Of a DNA stretch of 64,000 nt, positions 18,019 through 26,344 are shown piece after piece. Positions within the stretch are counted from its first letter, which is position 1; each line of letters opens with the position of its first letter. The stretch covers positions 62,001 through 126,000 of the forward strand of contig NZ_MJGC01000110.1 of NCBI RefSeq assembly GCF_001746915.1, written 5' to 3'. The position numbers and the translations under genes are program-made. The notes under the pieces are model-generated. The model saw only the letters and a program-made list of their open reading frames with translations. It ran no database searches and was not told the DNA's origin. Origin of the DNA: Desertifilum tharense IPPAS B-1220. Lineage in GTDB: Bacteria; Cyanobacteriota; Cyanobacteriia; Cyanobacteriales; Desertifilaceae.

Positions 18019-20058
18019 ATGATGCACTTTCTCCCCCTGGATTGGCACGCCCCCTTGTGTCGGTTAAAGCCAATGTTAGACAACAGGCAACGCTTTCACA
18101 AACCCTTGGTGATGGCGGCCTGTTGTTTTTTAGTGGCACTGCCCGCTCCTTTGCTGGTGCAGCGTCCGGCAATTTCTGCAATGGGGGTTCGCGTTCTGCC
18201 AGAACACGCCAATACGGTTAGCGCGATCGCCATCAGTCCGGATGGTCGATATCTGGCTAGCGGTTCTCACGATCGCTTGGTGCGGATTTGGGAGGTGGAA
18301 ACTAACCGCAGCGTGGCGACGTTGCGCGGCCATCAAGATTGGGTGGCGAGTTTGGCGTTTAGTGCGGATGGTCGCTATCTAGCCAGTGGCAGCCTCGATC
18401 GCAGCGTTAAGGTCTGGGATTTGCAAACCGGAAAAGTCTTGCATGAGTTTAAAGGGCATCGCAGCGGCGTGCTATCGGTGGCGTGGAGTCCCGATGGGAC
18501 TGTGGTGGCCAGCGGCAGCCTCGATCGGACGGTGAGATTGTGGGATGTTTCAGAAAAACAAGGGATTGCCGTTTTGGAGGGACATGGGGACTGGGTGCAG
18601 TCTGTGGCGTTTAGCGGCAATGGGGAGATCTTAGCTAGCGGCAGCGCCGATAAGAGTATTAAGTTATGGAATTGGCGGCAAGGGACGGAGTTGCGATCGC
18701 TCACCGATCTGGGTGGCACCATTACCTCAATTGCGATCGCCCAAAACGATCGATTTCTGGTTAGCGGTAGTGCAGACAGTACCGTTAAGCTTTGGGATTT
18801 GCAAACCGGACGATTACTCCGCACGTTTCGGGGTCACGAACATAGCGTTTTAGCTGTGGCGATCGCCGCTGATGGTCAATTCATTGTCAGTAGCGGCGAG
18901 GATCGGACGGTTCGTTTGTGGAATACCCGTTCGGGTGCCTTGGTGAATACGTTAACCGGCCATCAGGGGAGTATTCGCGCGATCGCCATGAGTCCGGATC
19001 TGAGCTTTATTGCCAGCGGTGGCGACGATCGCAGCATTAAACTGTGGCCGACTGGTGAAAGACGACCGATCGCGCCCATCGCCTCACCTGCGCCTCCGCA
19101 AGCGCCACCGGAGAGTTTTCTACCCGTTCAACGAAATCCCGTTTTGGCGATCGCCTTCGATCCAACCGGAGAATTTCTCGCCAGCAGCAAAAGCCGGATC
19201 GTGCAACTGTGGTACTCTGGCAATCGCGAAGGAGACGCTCCCGATCCGCTACCCCTCACCAGTTTTCGTGGTCATTTACAGGCTGTTGTTTCTACCCTGT
19301 TTAGCGATGATGGGGAACGCTTAATTAGTGGCAGTCGAGATGGCAAGATTAAAATTTGGCAACTGAGTGATGGTCGGGTAGTCGGCGAACTGGATCGCGG
19401 TACGGGGGTTGCTGCCTTAGCCTTAAGTGCGGATGGACGGATCTTGGTGGGGGCAGGTATTGATGGCGAGATTAAGGTCTGGAATTTGCAAACCGGTCAA
19501 GTTCTGCGAACCCTTAGACCCCAGCGGGATACTCGCGTTCTGACCTTGGCATTGAGCGCAGACGGACAATTGTTGGCTAGCGGTCATACGGATGCAACGG
19601 TGCAGTTGTGGCGCATTCCCACGGGCGAACGGATACACACCCTCAGAGGTCATGAAAGCGAGGTGGGAACGGTTGCTATGACGCGGGATGGTCAGATGCT
19701 CGTTAGTGGCAGTCGCGATGGGATGGTGAAAATTTGGCACTTGCGCGATCTTCCGACTCGCCGTCAGACGCCGCTAGCCGCGTTTAAGACCCTAGAAGCC
19801 CATACCGGAAGAGTAACCGCAATGGCGATCGCGCGAGATCAAACTACCCTAGTAACCGCTGGTGAAGAGGGTACGGTTAACCTGTGGGATTTGCAACTGG
19901 GGACTCCAATTCGGACCTTAGCTCATCAATCGAGTCCGATTCTCTCCCTTGCCCTTCATCCCGATCGTCAAATGCTAGCAACCGGAAGCCAAGATAGTAC
20001 GATTCATCTCTGGAATCTTCAGTCTGGAGCGTTAATTTATACCTGGAGAAATCCTTAA
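18019..20058 (+). CDS. WD40-repeat beta-propeller protein, 679 aa
   Basis: About 13 WD40 repeats fill residues 65-679, with repeated signatures such as SPDGRYLASGSHDRLVRIWE and DRTVRLWD, enough for two seven-bladed propellers separated by a Pro/Ala segment near residues 355-375. A hydrophobic stretch (about residues 30-55, VMAACCFLVALPAPLLV) looks like a signal peptide or anchor, so an extracytoplasmic scaffold is likely. Starts at 18019 or at Met19 (18073) are both possible; neither has a good ribosome binding site of its own. WD40 proteins are protein-protein scaffolds; no partner can be named. No kinase or NACHT domain is attached. Confidence 0.9.
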   Translation: MMHFLPLDWHAPLCRLKPMLDNRQRFHKPLVMAACCFLVALPAPLLVQRPAISAMGVRVLPEHANTVSAIAISPDGRYLASGSHDRLVRIWEVETNRSVATLRGHQDWVASLAFSADGRYLASGSLDRSVKVWDLQTGKVLHEFKGHRSGVLSVAWSPDGTVVASGSLDRTVRLWDVSEKQGIAVLEGHGDWVQSVAFSGNGEILASGSADKSIKLWNWRQGTELRSLTDLGGTITSIAIAQNDRFLVSGSADSTVKLWDLQTGRLLRTFRGHEHSVLAVAIAADGQFIVSSGEDRTVRLWNTRSGALVNTLTGHQGSIRAIAMSPDLSFIASGGDDRSIKLWPTGERRPIAPIASPAPPQAPPESFLPVQRNPVLAIAFDPTGEFLASSKSRIVQLWYSGNREGDAPDPLPLTSFRGHLQAVVSTLFSDDGERLISGSRDGKIKIWQLSDGRVVGELDRGTGVAALALSADGRILVGAGIDGEIKVWNLQTGQVLRTLRPQRDTRVLTLALSADGQLLASGHTDATVQLWRIPTGERIHTLRGHESEVGTVAMTRDGQMLVSGSRDGMVKIWHLRDLPTRRQTPLAAFKTLEAHTGRVTAMAIARDQTTLVTAGEEGTVNLWDLQLGTPIRTLAHQSSPILSLALHPDRQMLATGSQDSTIHLWNLQSGALIYTWRNP

Positions 20059-20790
20059 TCTCCGCTAAAAAATAAGGCGGGATGGAATTCAATTCCGAGT
20101 TAGAAGCTCGCGTCCCGCCTCTCAAGGAGAAACCTAGCTTCATGATCGCACAATTTTACACAAAGTTCCCCACCTTGCGATAGATTTAAAAAAGTAAAGA
20201 TGAGTTAAATTTAGCCCTGTTCTTTAACCCATTCTTTTTTTAACCAATTATTAAATCAATCTCTCGATCGCTTTCCAATTGATTGAGTAACCGCTAAATT
20301 TTTAATAGAAACAGAACCGCTTGAAGCCGCAATCTAATCGCGTGCAAAGACTGACTCTAATAGACTCAAGCTCAAGCGTTGTGCGGGTTGCTTCAACTCC
20401 TAGAAGTCGTGCATCAATCCCTGTTGCTGGAGATGACTCAGCCGCCTTAGCCTCTCCATCACCAATATTGCCTGCTGACAGTCGTCATCCTGCTTACCCA
20501 AGACGACTCTCGCCAACCCCTCTCTTCGGCAAACTGCGAGTTTTCAGCCGCGTTTCCTTAACAGAGATCGTCCTTTTACCGCTCTGTATAAAGGAAGATT
20601 CCGATTGAGAGAGCGCGCGCTTAGGTCTTGGGAGAATTGGCACCAATCTAACATCCGATATAGGACAAACCTCAGTCCGATCGGGAATCATTAAGAGAAA
20701 GCAAATGGCGGTCTACTCTGCCTTCAGTTTGCTCGCCGATAAAAATTGCCTCTTAAAAAAACCCTTAGCACCCCATTCCCAAAAGCCGAT
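20059..20790. other. 732-base gap before the cNMP-binding gene
   Basis: It starts with a large imperfect hairpin (AGGCGGGA at 20075-20082 with TCCCGCCT at 20113-20120, containing GGAATTCAATTCC) that lacks a U-run but probably ends the WD40 transcript. A Ser-rich frame at 20321-20608 begins with TTG and does not look coding. The rest shows no recognisable element. Confidence 0.45.
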
Positions 20791-21375
20791 ATGAAAAAAG
20801 TTCTATTTCTGTTTGGAGAATTGAATGATGATGATATTGACTGGCTGATTGCCAACGGTCATCGAGAAACCATTCCCGAAGGTACCGTTTTGATTCAAGA
20901 GGGTCAAACCATAGACACGCTCTACATTCTGCTGGAAGGACAAGTTACTGTGTCGATTTCCACCCACGAAGGTGAGGCTCAGATCGCAGACTTAGCTTCT
21001 GGGGAAGTCTTTGGAGAAATGTCGTTTGTGGATAGCCGTCCCCCGTCAGCCACCGTTCAGGCGGTCGAACAGTCGCTGGTGTTGAGCATTCCCCGTTCAA
21101 AACTGGCGATTCGACTGCACCAAGATGTGGGTTTTGCTTCGCGCTTTTACCGCGCGATCGCGCTATTTCTCTCTAGCCGCTTGCGCGGAACGGTACGCTT
21201 CCTCGGTTATGGCAAACCCCCCCATACAGAAGCACCGCATGACGATTTAGCGCCAGAAATTGCCGACAATCTCCCCATTGCCAATGCTCGGTTTGATTGG
21301 TTGCTCCGTCGCTTAGTGGATTCCGAACTAGTCGTTCCTCCAGAATTAACTCAGGAACATTTAAACCTGAAATAG
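20791..21375 (+). CDS. Cyclic nucleotide-binding domain protein, 194 aa
   Basis: Starts at MKKVLFLFGEL (ATG 20791); an upstream in-frame TTG at 20746 adds a low-complexity extension and is rejected. Residues about 10-125 are a CRP-type cNMP-binding jelly roll (IPEGTVLIQEGQ, LYILLEGQVTVSI, SGEVFGEMSFVDSRPPSATV), with the phosphate-binding cassette FGEMSFVDSRPPSATV. The canonical cassette is GE(L/I/M)(A/S)LL...R(A/P)A(T/S), so Glu and Arg are present. No helix-turn-helix follows, so this is not a CRP transcription factor; it is probably a stand-alone sensor or a regulatory partner. Its target is unknown. Confidence 0.88.
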   Translation: MKKVLFLFGELNDDDIDWLIANGHRETIPEGTVLIQEGQTIDTLYILLEGQVTVSISTHEGEAQIADLASGEVFGEMSFVDSRPPSATVQAVEQSLVLSIPRSKLAIRLHQDVGFASRFYRAIALFLSSRLRGTVRFLGYGKPPHTEAPHDDLAPEIADNLPIANARFDWLLRRLVDSELVVPPELTQEHLNLK

Positions 21376-21447
21376 GGGTCTAAAACCTTATCAAGGGATT
21401 TTCTAACTTTCCTTTGACCCTTATTGTAAGCTTAGAGGTCTTCGATT

Positions 21448-22134
21448 ATGTTCAAGCCTCATCATGACGAACATCGCTCGATCCGTTGGCAAGCGGGAAC
21501 TGCATTTTTCTTGGCGTTAGGAATGACGGGCCTGAGTGCAACCCCGCTGATGGCTGCCATGCCTTGGGGAGAACGCCAGCCCCTGCAAATGGCTCAGGTT
21601 TTCGGTCAACCTCAAGCCGTTGTTCCGGCTGGAGAATATATTCCAGTCACCTATAGCGAAGCGGAAAGAATTGTGTTAGCGCCCGATGAAACAATGGAGC
21701 TAACCTTAACGATTCCTCAGCATATTCGCTCGAATACGGGAACCATTTTAATTGCGGCGGGCAGTCAGGTATTAGGACAGCTAGAGCCGGTGAGTACCGG
21801 GGGCGTACAATTTGTCGCCAGAGAGCTGATTTTAAGTAATGGTCGCCGACTCTATATGGAGGCGGTTTCCGAAAACGTGACGCGCACCGAACGCGTCGAT
21901 CGCGGCATTAGCGGTAATAGCGTGTGGAAAGGGGCCGCTGTGGGTGCGGGTGCCGCAACGATTATTTCAGCCATTACGGGCGATCGCGCGATCGCCACCG
22001 AAGAGATTTTGGGCGGTGCGGGTTTAGGGGCGCTTGCAGGCGTTCTGTTAGGTCGTCGGCGTGCAGATGTGGTGGTGGTGGAACCGGATCTCGATCTGGG
22101 TTTAACCCTGACTTCGGATCTGTATTTGCGTTAG
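21448..22134 (+). CDS. Secreted VirB10/TrbI-like protein with a glycine-zipper tail, 228 aa
   Basis: A signal peptide (residues about 1-37, cleavage near LMA-AMP) precedes a beta-rich domain (VPAGEYIPVTYSEAERIVLAPDE, GTILIAAGSQVLGQL) and a glycine/alanine-rich segment (KGAAVGAGAATIISAITGDRAIATEEILGGAGLGALAG) typical of an outer-membrane-associated glycine zipper. From memory, this C-terminal domain usually follows SLH repeats in cyanobacterial surface proteins; here the SLH part is absent and the signal peptide joins it directly. The stop codon overlaps that of the convergent histidine kinase. The role in the envelope is inferred. Confidence 0.72.
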   Translation: MFKPHHDEHRSIRWQAGTAFFLALGMTGLSATPLMAAMPWGERQPLQMAQVFGQPQAVVPAGEYIPVTYSEAERIVLAPDETMELTLTIPQHIRSNTGTILIAAGSQVLGQLEPVSTGGVQFVARELILSNGRRLYMEAVSENVTRTERVDRGISGNSVWKGAAVGAGAATIISAITGDRAIATEEILGGAGLGALAGVLLGRRRADVVVVEPDLDLGLTLTSDLYLR

Positions 22135-23441
22135 CGGACTGCGGCGTGCTGCAAGCAAACGATAAATGTGGTTCCTCGATTTAAAATCTGGGGATGTACC
22201 GCCGGACTGAGAACTTGAATTTTCCCCTGCATCTGTTCGATCAGGTCTTTGGCGATCGCCAACCCCAAACCTGTACCGGGAATTGGGGTTTCGGCTTGGA
22301 CGCCCCGATAATGCCGCTCAAAAATATGTTCGAGGTCTTGGGCGGGAATCCCCGGCCCGGTATCGCTAATTTGAATGCAAAGAGTTGCCGGGGTTTGCTC
22401 GTTGGTTTCGAGGTAAACGCATCCCCCCGGCGGAGTATATTTAATGGCGTTGTCTAAGATGTTGCTTAAGACTTCTCGCAGGGCTTGAGGGTTGGCTTGG
22501 ACGAGGGGTAGAGGGTGGGTGAGGCGGGCGTTTAGGGTTTGCTGCTTGTCTTGGGCGATCGCTTCAGCCGAGTGAATGAGGGGCAGCAATAGCTGGCGAA
22601 TGTCGCAGGCTTCTAGGGGTAAGGTGTTTTGTCCTAAAGCGTTGGCTGCGGGTAATAGGGCTTGGGGACGGCTTTGGACATCAATGGAATCGACAATGAC
22701 GGATTCTTTGTCAACTTCAACGATTTCAATGGCTCGATCGAATTGTTGTAGCAGGTCTTGCAGGCGATCGCTCTGTTGCACGATACTTTCGGCAATCTGG
22801 TAGTTGCGATCGCTCTGGTTAAGGCGTTTGACCAGTAATTTGCCAAAGGTTCGCAGGGCTGTTAGGGGGTTGCGAAATTGGTGCAGCAGATTGTCTAAAA
22901 TATCGTGTTGTTGGGCAATGCGTTGGCGGGAGTGTTGTTCTTCTTCCTGAAGCCATTGCGCCCGTTGGTCTAAGACGCAGGCTAAGGCAATGCTATCGGC
23001 AATTTGCTGAATTTGTTCTTTTTCGCCTTGGTTCCAGGCGCGATCGTCGCGTCCTGTCACCAGTAACCCCATGACAATACTTTCGTGCATCAGGGGAAAA
23101 ACCAGTTGGCGCTGATGCATCAGGGTGGCTTCTGCGGTCCAAGCGGGTTGAGGATCGGTGCGCCCTGCCTTTGGTTGGTTTGGCAGCAAGGCCCGCTGGT
23201 GCCAAGCGAGGTTGTCCGGTTGCGAACCGCTGGTTTCTGGCAGGAATGTCCGCGATCGCTCTGGCTGCCAATTTCTGGCTACCTCTGGATGGGCGACGAT
23301 CGGCACAAGCTGGGTCGGCAAGTCTTCAACTAATTCCTCCGTGAGGTAGACCACGCTCAAAGAGGCTCCTAACCCTTCTGTGAGGAGGGAAACTTGCGAG
23401 CGACACAGGGCAACAAATTCTGAACTGGCTGGCATTAACAT
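22131..23441 (-). CDS. hik2: Hik2/chloroplast sensor kinase-type histidine kinase
   Basis: About 436 aa from the ATG at 23441 (a TTG at 23474 is also in frame; the ATG at 23435 gives a start MPASSEF). An N-terminal GAF domain (residues about 5-165, beginning FVALCRSQVSLL) is followed by a DHp helix with the distinctive HQFRNPLTALRTFGKLL (His187) and an HATPase domain with the N box ILDNAIKYTPPGG, G1 DTGPGIP and G2 GTGLGLAIA. The HQFRNPL box and the length identify the soluble Hik2/CSK family, which links photosynthetic electron-transport redox state and salt stress to gene expression; the family has been reported to hold an iron-sulfur cluster, and Cys near residue 16 is a candidate ligand. 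There is no partner response regulator nearby. Confidence 0.82.
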   Translation of the reverse strand: MLMPASSEFVALCRSQVSLLTEGLGASLSVVYLTEELVEDLPTQLVPIVAHPEVARNWQPERSRTFLPETSGSQPDNLAWHQRALLPNQPKAGRTDPQPAWTAEATLMHQRQLVFPLMHESIVMGLLVTGRDDRAWNQGEKEQIQQIADSIALACVLDQRAQWLQEEEQHSRQRIAQQHDILDNLLHQFRNPLTALRTFGKLLVKRLNQSDRNYQIAESIVQQSDRLQDLLQQFDRAIEIVEVDKESVIVDSIDVQSRPQALLPAANALGQNTLPLEACDIRQLLLPLIHSAEAIAQDKQQTLNARLTHPLPLVQANPQALREVLSNILDNAIKYTPPGGCVYLETNEQTPATLCIQISDTGPGIPAQDLEHIFERHYRGVQAETPIPGTGLGLAIAKDLIEQMQGKIQVLSPAVHPQILNRGTTFIVCLQHAAVR

Positions 23442-23650
23442 ACCATCGAACAATACTCTACAGGGGTTTTGCAAGGGTTGAGCCTTGGGACAGATTGAAA
23501 ATTGCTCGGCAGACCCTTGTTAAATTAATTAAAATTTCTTATACTCTTGATCGGAGTTGATTAACGATCCCGAAGCCGATTAGACGGGAAGCGTCCTTAA
23601 ATCATAACCTTTGCACCAATTTCTGTTTTATTTCTTTAGTTTAAGAGAAG

Positions 23651-23679
23651 TTGATATTTTGAACACAAACCGATATAAT
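23651..23679 (+). promoter_or_regulatory. Sigma-70-type promoter for the DUF3155 gene
   Basis: TTGATA (23651-23656) and TATAAT (23674-23679) are separated by 17 bases, the best promoter match in the window. Transcription would begin near 23686, giving a leader of about 50 bases before the TTG start at 23738. Confidence 0.75.
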
Positions 23680-23737
23680 TTCGACGGATTTTGTAGCTAT
23701 TACTACACCCGTCCGCTTACAGAGGAGGTAAAGAAGT

Positions 23738-24055
23738 TTGGCCAGGAGACGCAAGCGCAAAAGTCGTCGTCGCCAAGAAGGGCGTCGCATCCTCGAGCAA
23801 GTTGCTCAATACAGTATCGAGAGTGGAGAGGATAAACCCGTTACGGCGGCTCGTAAATTTATCCAAGCTGAAGGGATTGCCCCCCCGGCTTTGTTGCTAG
23901 TCAAGCGCAATGAGCATACCACGGATCGGTACTTCTGGGCAGAAAAAGGGCTGTTTGGGGCCCAATATGTTGAAGAGAATCATTTTCTTTTTCCTAGCCT
24001 TAGAACCTCAGAAGGCGAAATGGAGAAGATTCCCGTAGGCAGTCGCAGTCGTTAG
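23738..24055 (+). CDS. DUF3155 family protein, 105 aa, TTG start
   Basis: A small basic protein: the N-terminus MARRRKRKSRRRQEGRRIL is arginine-rich, and the core (DKPVTAARKFIQAEGI, LLLVKRNEHTTDRYFWAEKG) matches the cyanobacterial DUF3155 family over its full length. The TTG at 23738 is set by a perfect AGAGGAGG at 23721-23728, nine bases upstream, and by the family's conserved N-terminus; no ATG fits. The function is not known; nucleic-acid binding is suggested only by the basic N-terminus. Confidence 0.9.
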   Translation: MARRRKRKSRRRQEGRRILEQVAQYSIESGEDKPVTAARKFIQAEGIAPPALLLVKRNEHTTDRYFWAEKGLFGAQYVEENHFLFPSLRTSEGEMEKIPVGSRSR

Positions 24056-24129
24056 AGTGCGATCGCCCAATCGATAGATTTGAGCTTTCCCTGTCTTGCC
24101 ACAGAAGTCATGGCTTTGCCAAGCTTTTT

Positions 24130-24696
24130 CTAGGCATAGGATTCTGGGCGGAGTTGTTGGGACTCCGCCTCAACGGTCTTTAAGCCCAGGCTGCGCTGTA
24201 ACTCTAAGAGTTCGTCGCGATGGGCTGTAACCGTTATTCGGTTTTTCGGAGCAATGGAGTCTGCCACTGCTTCGAGTTTAAGCAGGACTTGTTCGGTTCG
24301 TCCTGCCTTCTTCCAATAAAAAACACCTGCGACCGGAGAAATCAGTACCAAACTTAACAAAATGCCCTGAAACTGAGGAAAAAGCACCGATAAAACTAAA
24401 CTCAGGCACAAAAGCCCGACGAAAGCCAAAACGGTGAGAAAAAACGCGAGAAAACCGCTAGGTCGAACAAATCCTTCAAACGTGACTTGATTTTGTTCGG
24501 CATCTAGGTTAGTCACGCGGTAGGAGCGTTGGCTGAAATAGTCTTGTAGCTTTGCTAGCACGGACTCTTCTGTTTCCTCCGCCAGCAACGTGACTTGTTG
24601 CGTCCGGTCTTTAACCGAAGCTCGGATAAAGAAAAATAAACCGACTAACAACAACAACGTGAGTAAAAAGGTGGAGTTCAATACAGCATTACTCAT
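24130..24696 (-). CDS. CCB1-like cytochrome b6f cofactor assembly protein, 188 aa
   Basis: Three membrane segments: residues about 7-25 (STFLLTLLLLVGLFFFIRAS), and 80-100 and 105-128 (FLAFFLTVLAFVGLLCLSL, ILLSLVLISPVAGVFYW). The soluble part between them contains QVTFEGFVRPSGFLAFFLT, and the tail contains ITVTAHRDELLELQ. From memory this matches the conserved 'cofactor assembly of complex C subunit B' family of cyanobacteria and chloroplasts, needed to attach heme ci to cytochrome b6. The identification rests on recall of the family pattern. It is a single gene, convergent with the DUF3155 gene. Confidence 0.65.
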   Translation of the reverse strand: MSNAVLNSTFLLTLLLLVGLFFFIRASVKDRTQQVTLLAEETEESVLAKLQDYFSQRSYRVTNLDAEQNQVTFEGFVRPSGFLAFFLTVLAFVGLLCLSLVLSVLFPQFQGILLSLVLISPVAGVFYWKKAGRTEQVLLKLEAVADSIAPKNRITVTAHRDELLELQRSLGLKTVEAESQQLRPESYA

Positions 24697-24911
24697 GAAT
24701 ACGCTCGCTTGTGATGCAACAGTCCTGTTACTACTTTACAAAACTATAAAAAACTAAGGGAGAAAGTGAAACAGAGAACGGATATCGCCAAATGCTGAGT
24801 TAACGACCCGTAAGGTTCAGGGTTGGCGCAGGGGTTATTGTCCTAATCTTTGTGGCAGCGATAGAAACTCGCAGGGGAAGCTAGCATAGACTTTTAACCC
24901 CGCGAATGCTG

Positions 24912-25262
24912 CTAACTAGACCGGCGGCGCGTCGCATACTCCTGCCAGAGATGGGCTAAGTCGCGGGCTTGCTGCAACCATTGCGGACAAATCTGGTACA
25001 TGCGCCGGGGACGGCCTCGCCCTTCCACTTTGCGCCAGTAGCCCGCAATAATGCCTTCCTCCTCTAGGAACTTTAGGGCGCTGTAGAGAACGGTATCGGA
25101 GAGGCGATAGCAGGCGTACTCTCTCTCTAGCCGCTCAATCAGTTCGGTTCCATAGGAGTCGGCTCTAGACAAAACGGATAGGACATAACAAACGGCTTGC
25201 TCTTTGTTGATATAAATCGGGGGGGGTTCTCGGAAAAACTGATAAATATCCTCTAATTTCAT
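24912..25262 (-). CDS. PadR-family transcriptional regulator, 116 aa
   Basis: Winged-helix protein with the PadR pattern: YVLSVLSRADSYGTELIERL (first helices), LSDTVLYSALKFLEEEGIIAGYWRKVEGRGRPRRMYQI (recognition helix and wing). It lacks the long C-terminal coiled coil of classical PadR, as in small PadR-like regulators, and begins with a family-specific MKLEDIYQFFREPPPIY segment. It probably binds its own upstream region. It is a lone gene, so its targets cannot be named; the divergent DUF3611 gene 388 bases away is a candidate. Confidence 0.88.
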   Translation of the reverse strand: MKLEDIYQFFREPPPIYINKEQAVCYVLSVLSRADSYGTELIERLEREYACYRLSDTVLYSALKFLEEEGIIAGYWRKVEGRGRPRRMYQICPQWLQQARDLAHLWQEYATRRRSS

Positions 25263-25649
25263 GCGTCTCCTCTACACTCATCAAGGAAATGAGGTAGGTG
25301 CACCGCTTGAAAAATCTCTATTACCGAGTTTTTCGCCTCTTTTGAGAACGACTACAACAGTCAGCGAAGGAACACACGTCAAAAAAATCCCATTGCGGGA
25401 TGCCAAACCAGCAGAATAGCACAATCTTTTCGCGTTCTACAATTTTGGCAAGGGTTGCTGAGTTGGAAGCATGGCAGGCTCAGGCAACCGGGAAAATTGG
25501 TTACGATTGAACAGAGAATCGAAATCGAACCGTTATTCCGATTCCCTTCCTTTGTGCGATTCGCTCTTGCATGGTGCTAAAGCGGAATCGCTCGCCGCAA
25601 GGCACAACGCATCCTGATAGATTAATAATCGCACCAACTGGGGTTGATT
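25263..25649. other. 387-base intergenic region with a reverse-strand terminator
   Basis: ATCCC (25387-25391) and GGGAT (25397-25401), preceded by A7 on the plus strand, form a short intrinsic terminator for the minus strand. No minus-strand gene lies upstream of it (25402-25649), so either an antisense or small RNA ends here or the hairpin is fortuitous. HIP1-like half-sites but no ORF are seen. Confidence 0.4.
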
Positions 25650-26246
25650 ATGCCAGAAAAGTCAGATTATTACGCTCTGCCTCCCGCAATAGATCGATTT
25701 TCCGGTAGTTTGCGGGTTGTGGGTTGGGTTAGTTTTTGGGCGCAACTCGTCTTAGCCATCATTTCGAGTATTGTCCTGTTGTTCGCCGGTCTTTTTGGCT
25801 TTACGAGCGGGCCGGGTGGAGGGGCAAATAACCCCGGAACGGGGGGAGGCTTATTTTTTGCCATTTGCGGCTTAATTGCGTTGTATTACAGCGTTTATCA
25901 GGCGTTTCGCTTTACGCGGCTGGCGCGACAATTGCGATCGCCAACTCCTAGCCTCAGACCCCGCCGCGCTGATACCATTCAGGTGTTGCGGTTTGCGCTG
26001 GTGGCCTCGATTGTGGGGATGGCGCTGACGTTAATTGGGGCCGGGGCGATTAATGGCACGCTGGTTGCTAAGGCGTTACGCCAGCCCAGGGGGATTTTTA
26101 ACCCTAGTGTCAATATTGAAGATTTTATCCAACCCATTGATTTATTTATCGTCCAGGCGAATACCAACACGATCCTGGCTCACTTTATTGGGATTGTGGC
26201 GATTCTGTGGCTGCTCAATGCGATTCATAAAGCCTCGCAGAGTTGA
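25650..26246 (+). CDS. DUF3611 family membrane protein, 198 aa
   Basis: Four hydrophobic segments, at residues about 22-50, 67-85, 112-135 and 165-190 (VGWVSFWAQLVLAIISSIVLLFAG; LFFAICGLIALYYSV; VLRFALVASIVGMALTLIGAG; AHFIGIVAILWLLNAI), fit the cyanobacterial and plastid DUF3611 family over its full length. The ATG at 25650 is preferred to the in-frame TTG at 25644. The function is unknown. It stands alone, 98 bases before the ABC operon on the same strand. Confidence 0.85.
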   Translation: MPEKSDYYALPPAIDRFSGSLRVVGWVSFWAQLVLAIISSIVLLFAGLFGFTSGPGGGANNPGTGGGLFFAICGLIALYYSVYQAFRFTRLARQLRSPTPSLRPRRADTIQVLRFALVASIVGMALTLIGAGAINGTLVAKALRQPRGIFNPSVNIEDFIQPIDLFIVQANTNTILAHFIGIVAILWLLNAIHKASQS

Positions 26247-26344
26247 TTTTTTTCGCATATCCCCCAATTGGGGGAATCGATTGGAGGATGATTGCAATTG
26301 TAGTACGCTATAGAGTATGAGATATTGCACATTTCTCCCCAGCT

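Noticed and set aside
20321..20608. Ser-rich open frame with a TTG start in the gap after the WD40 gene
   Set aside because: No ribosome binding site, low-complexity start and no recognisable fold.
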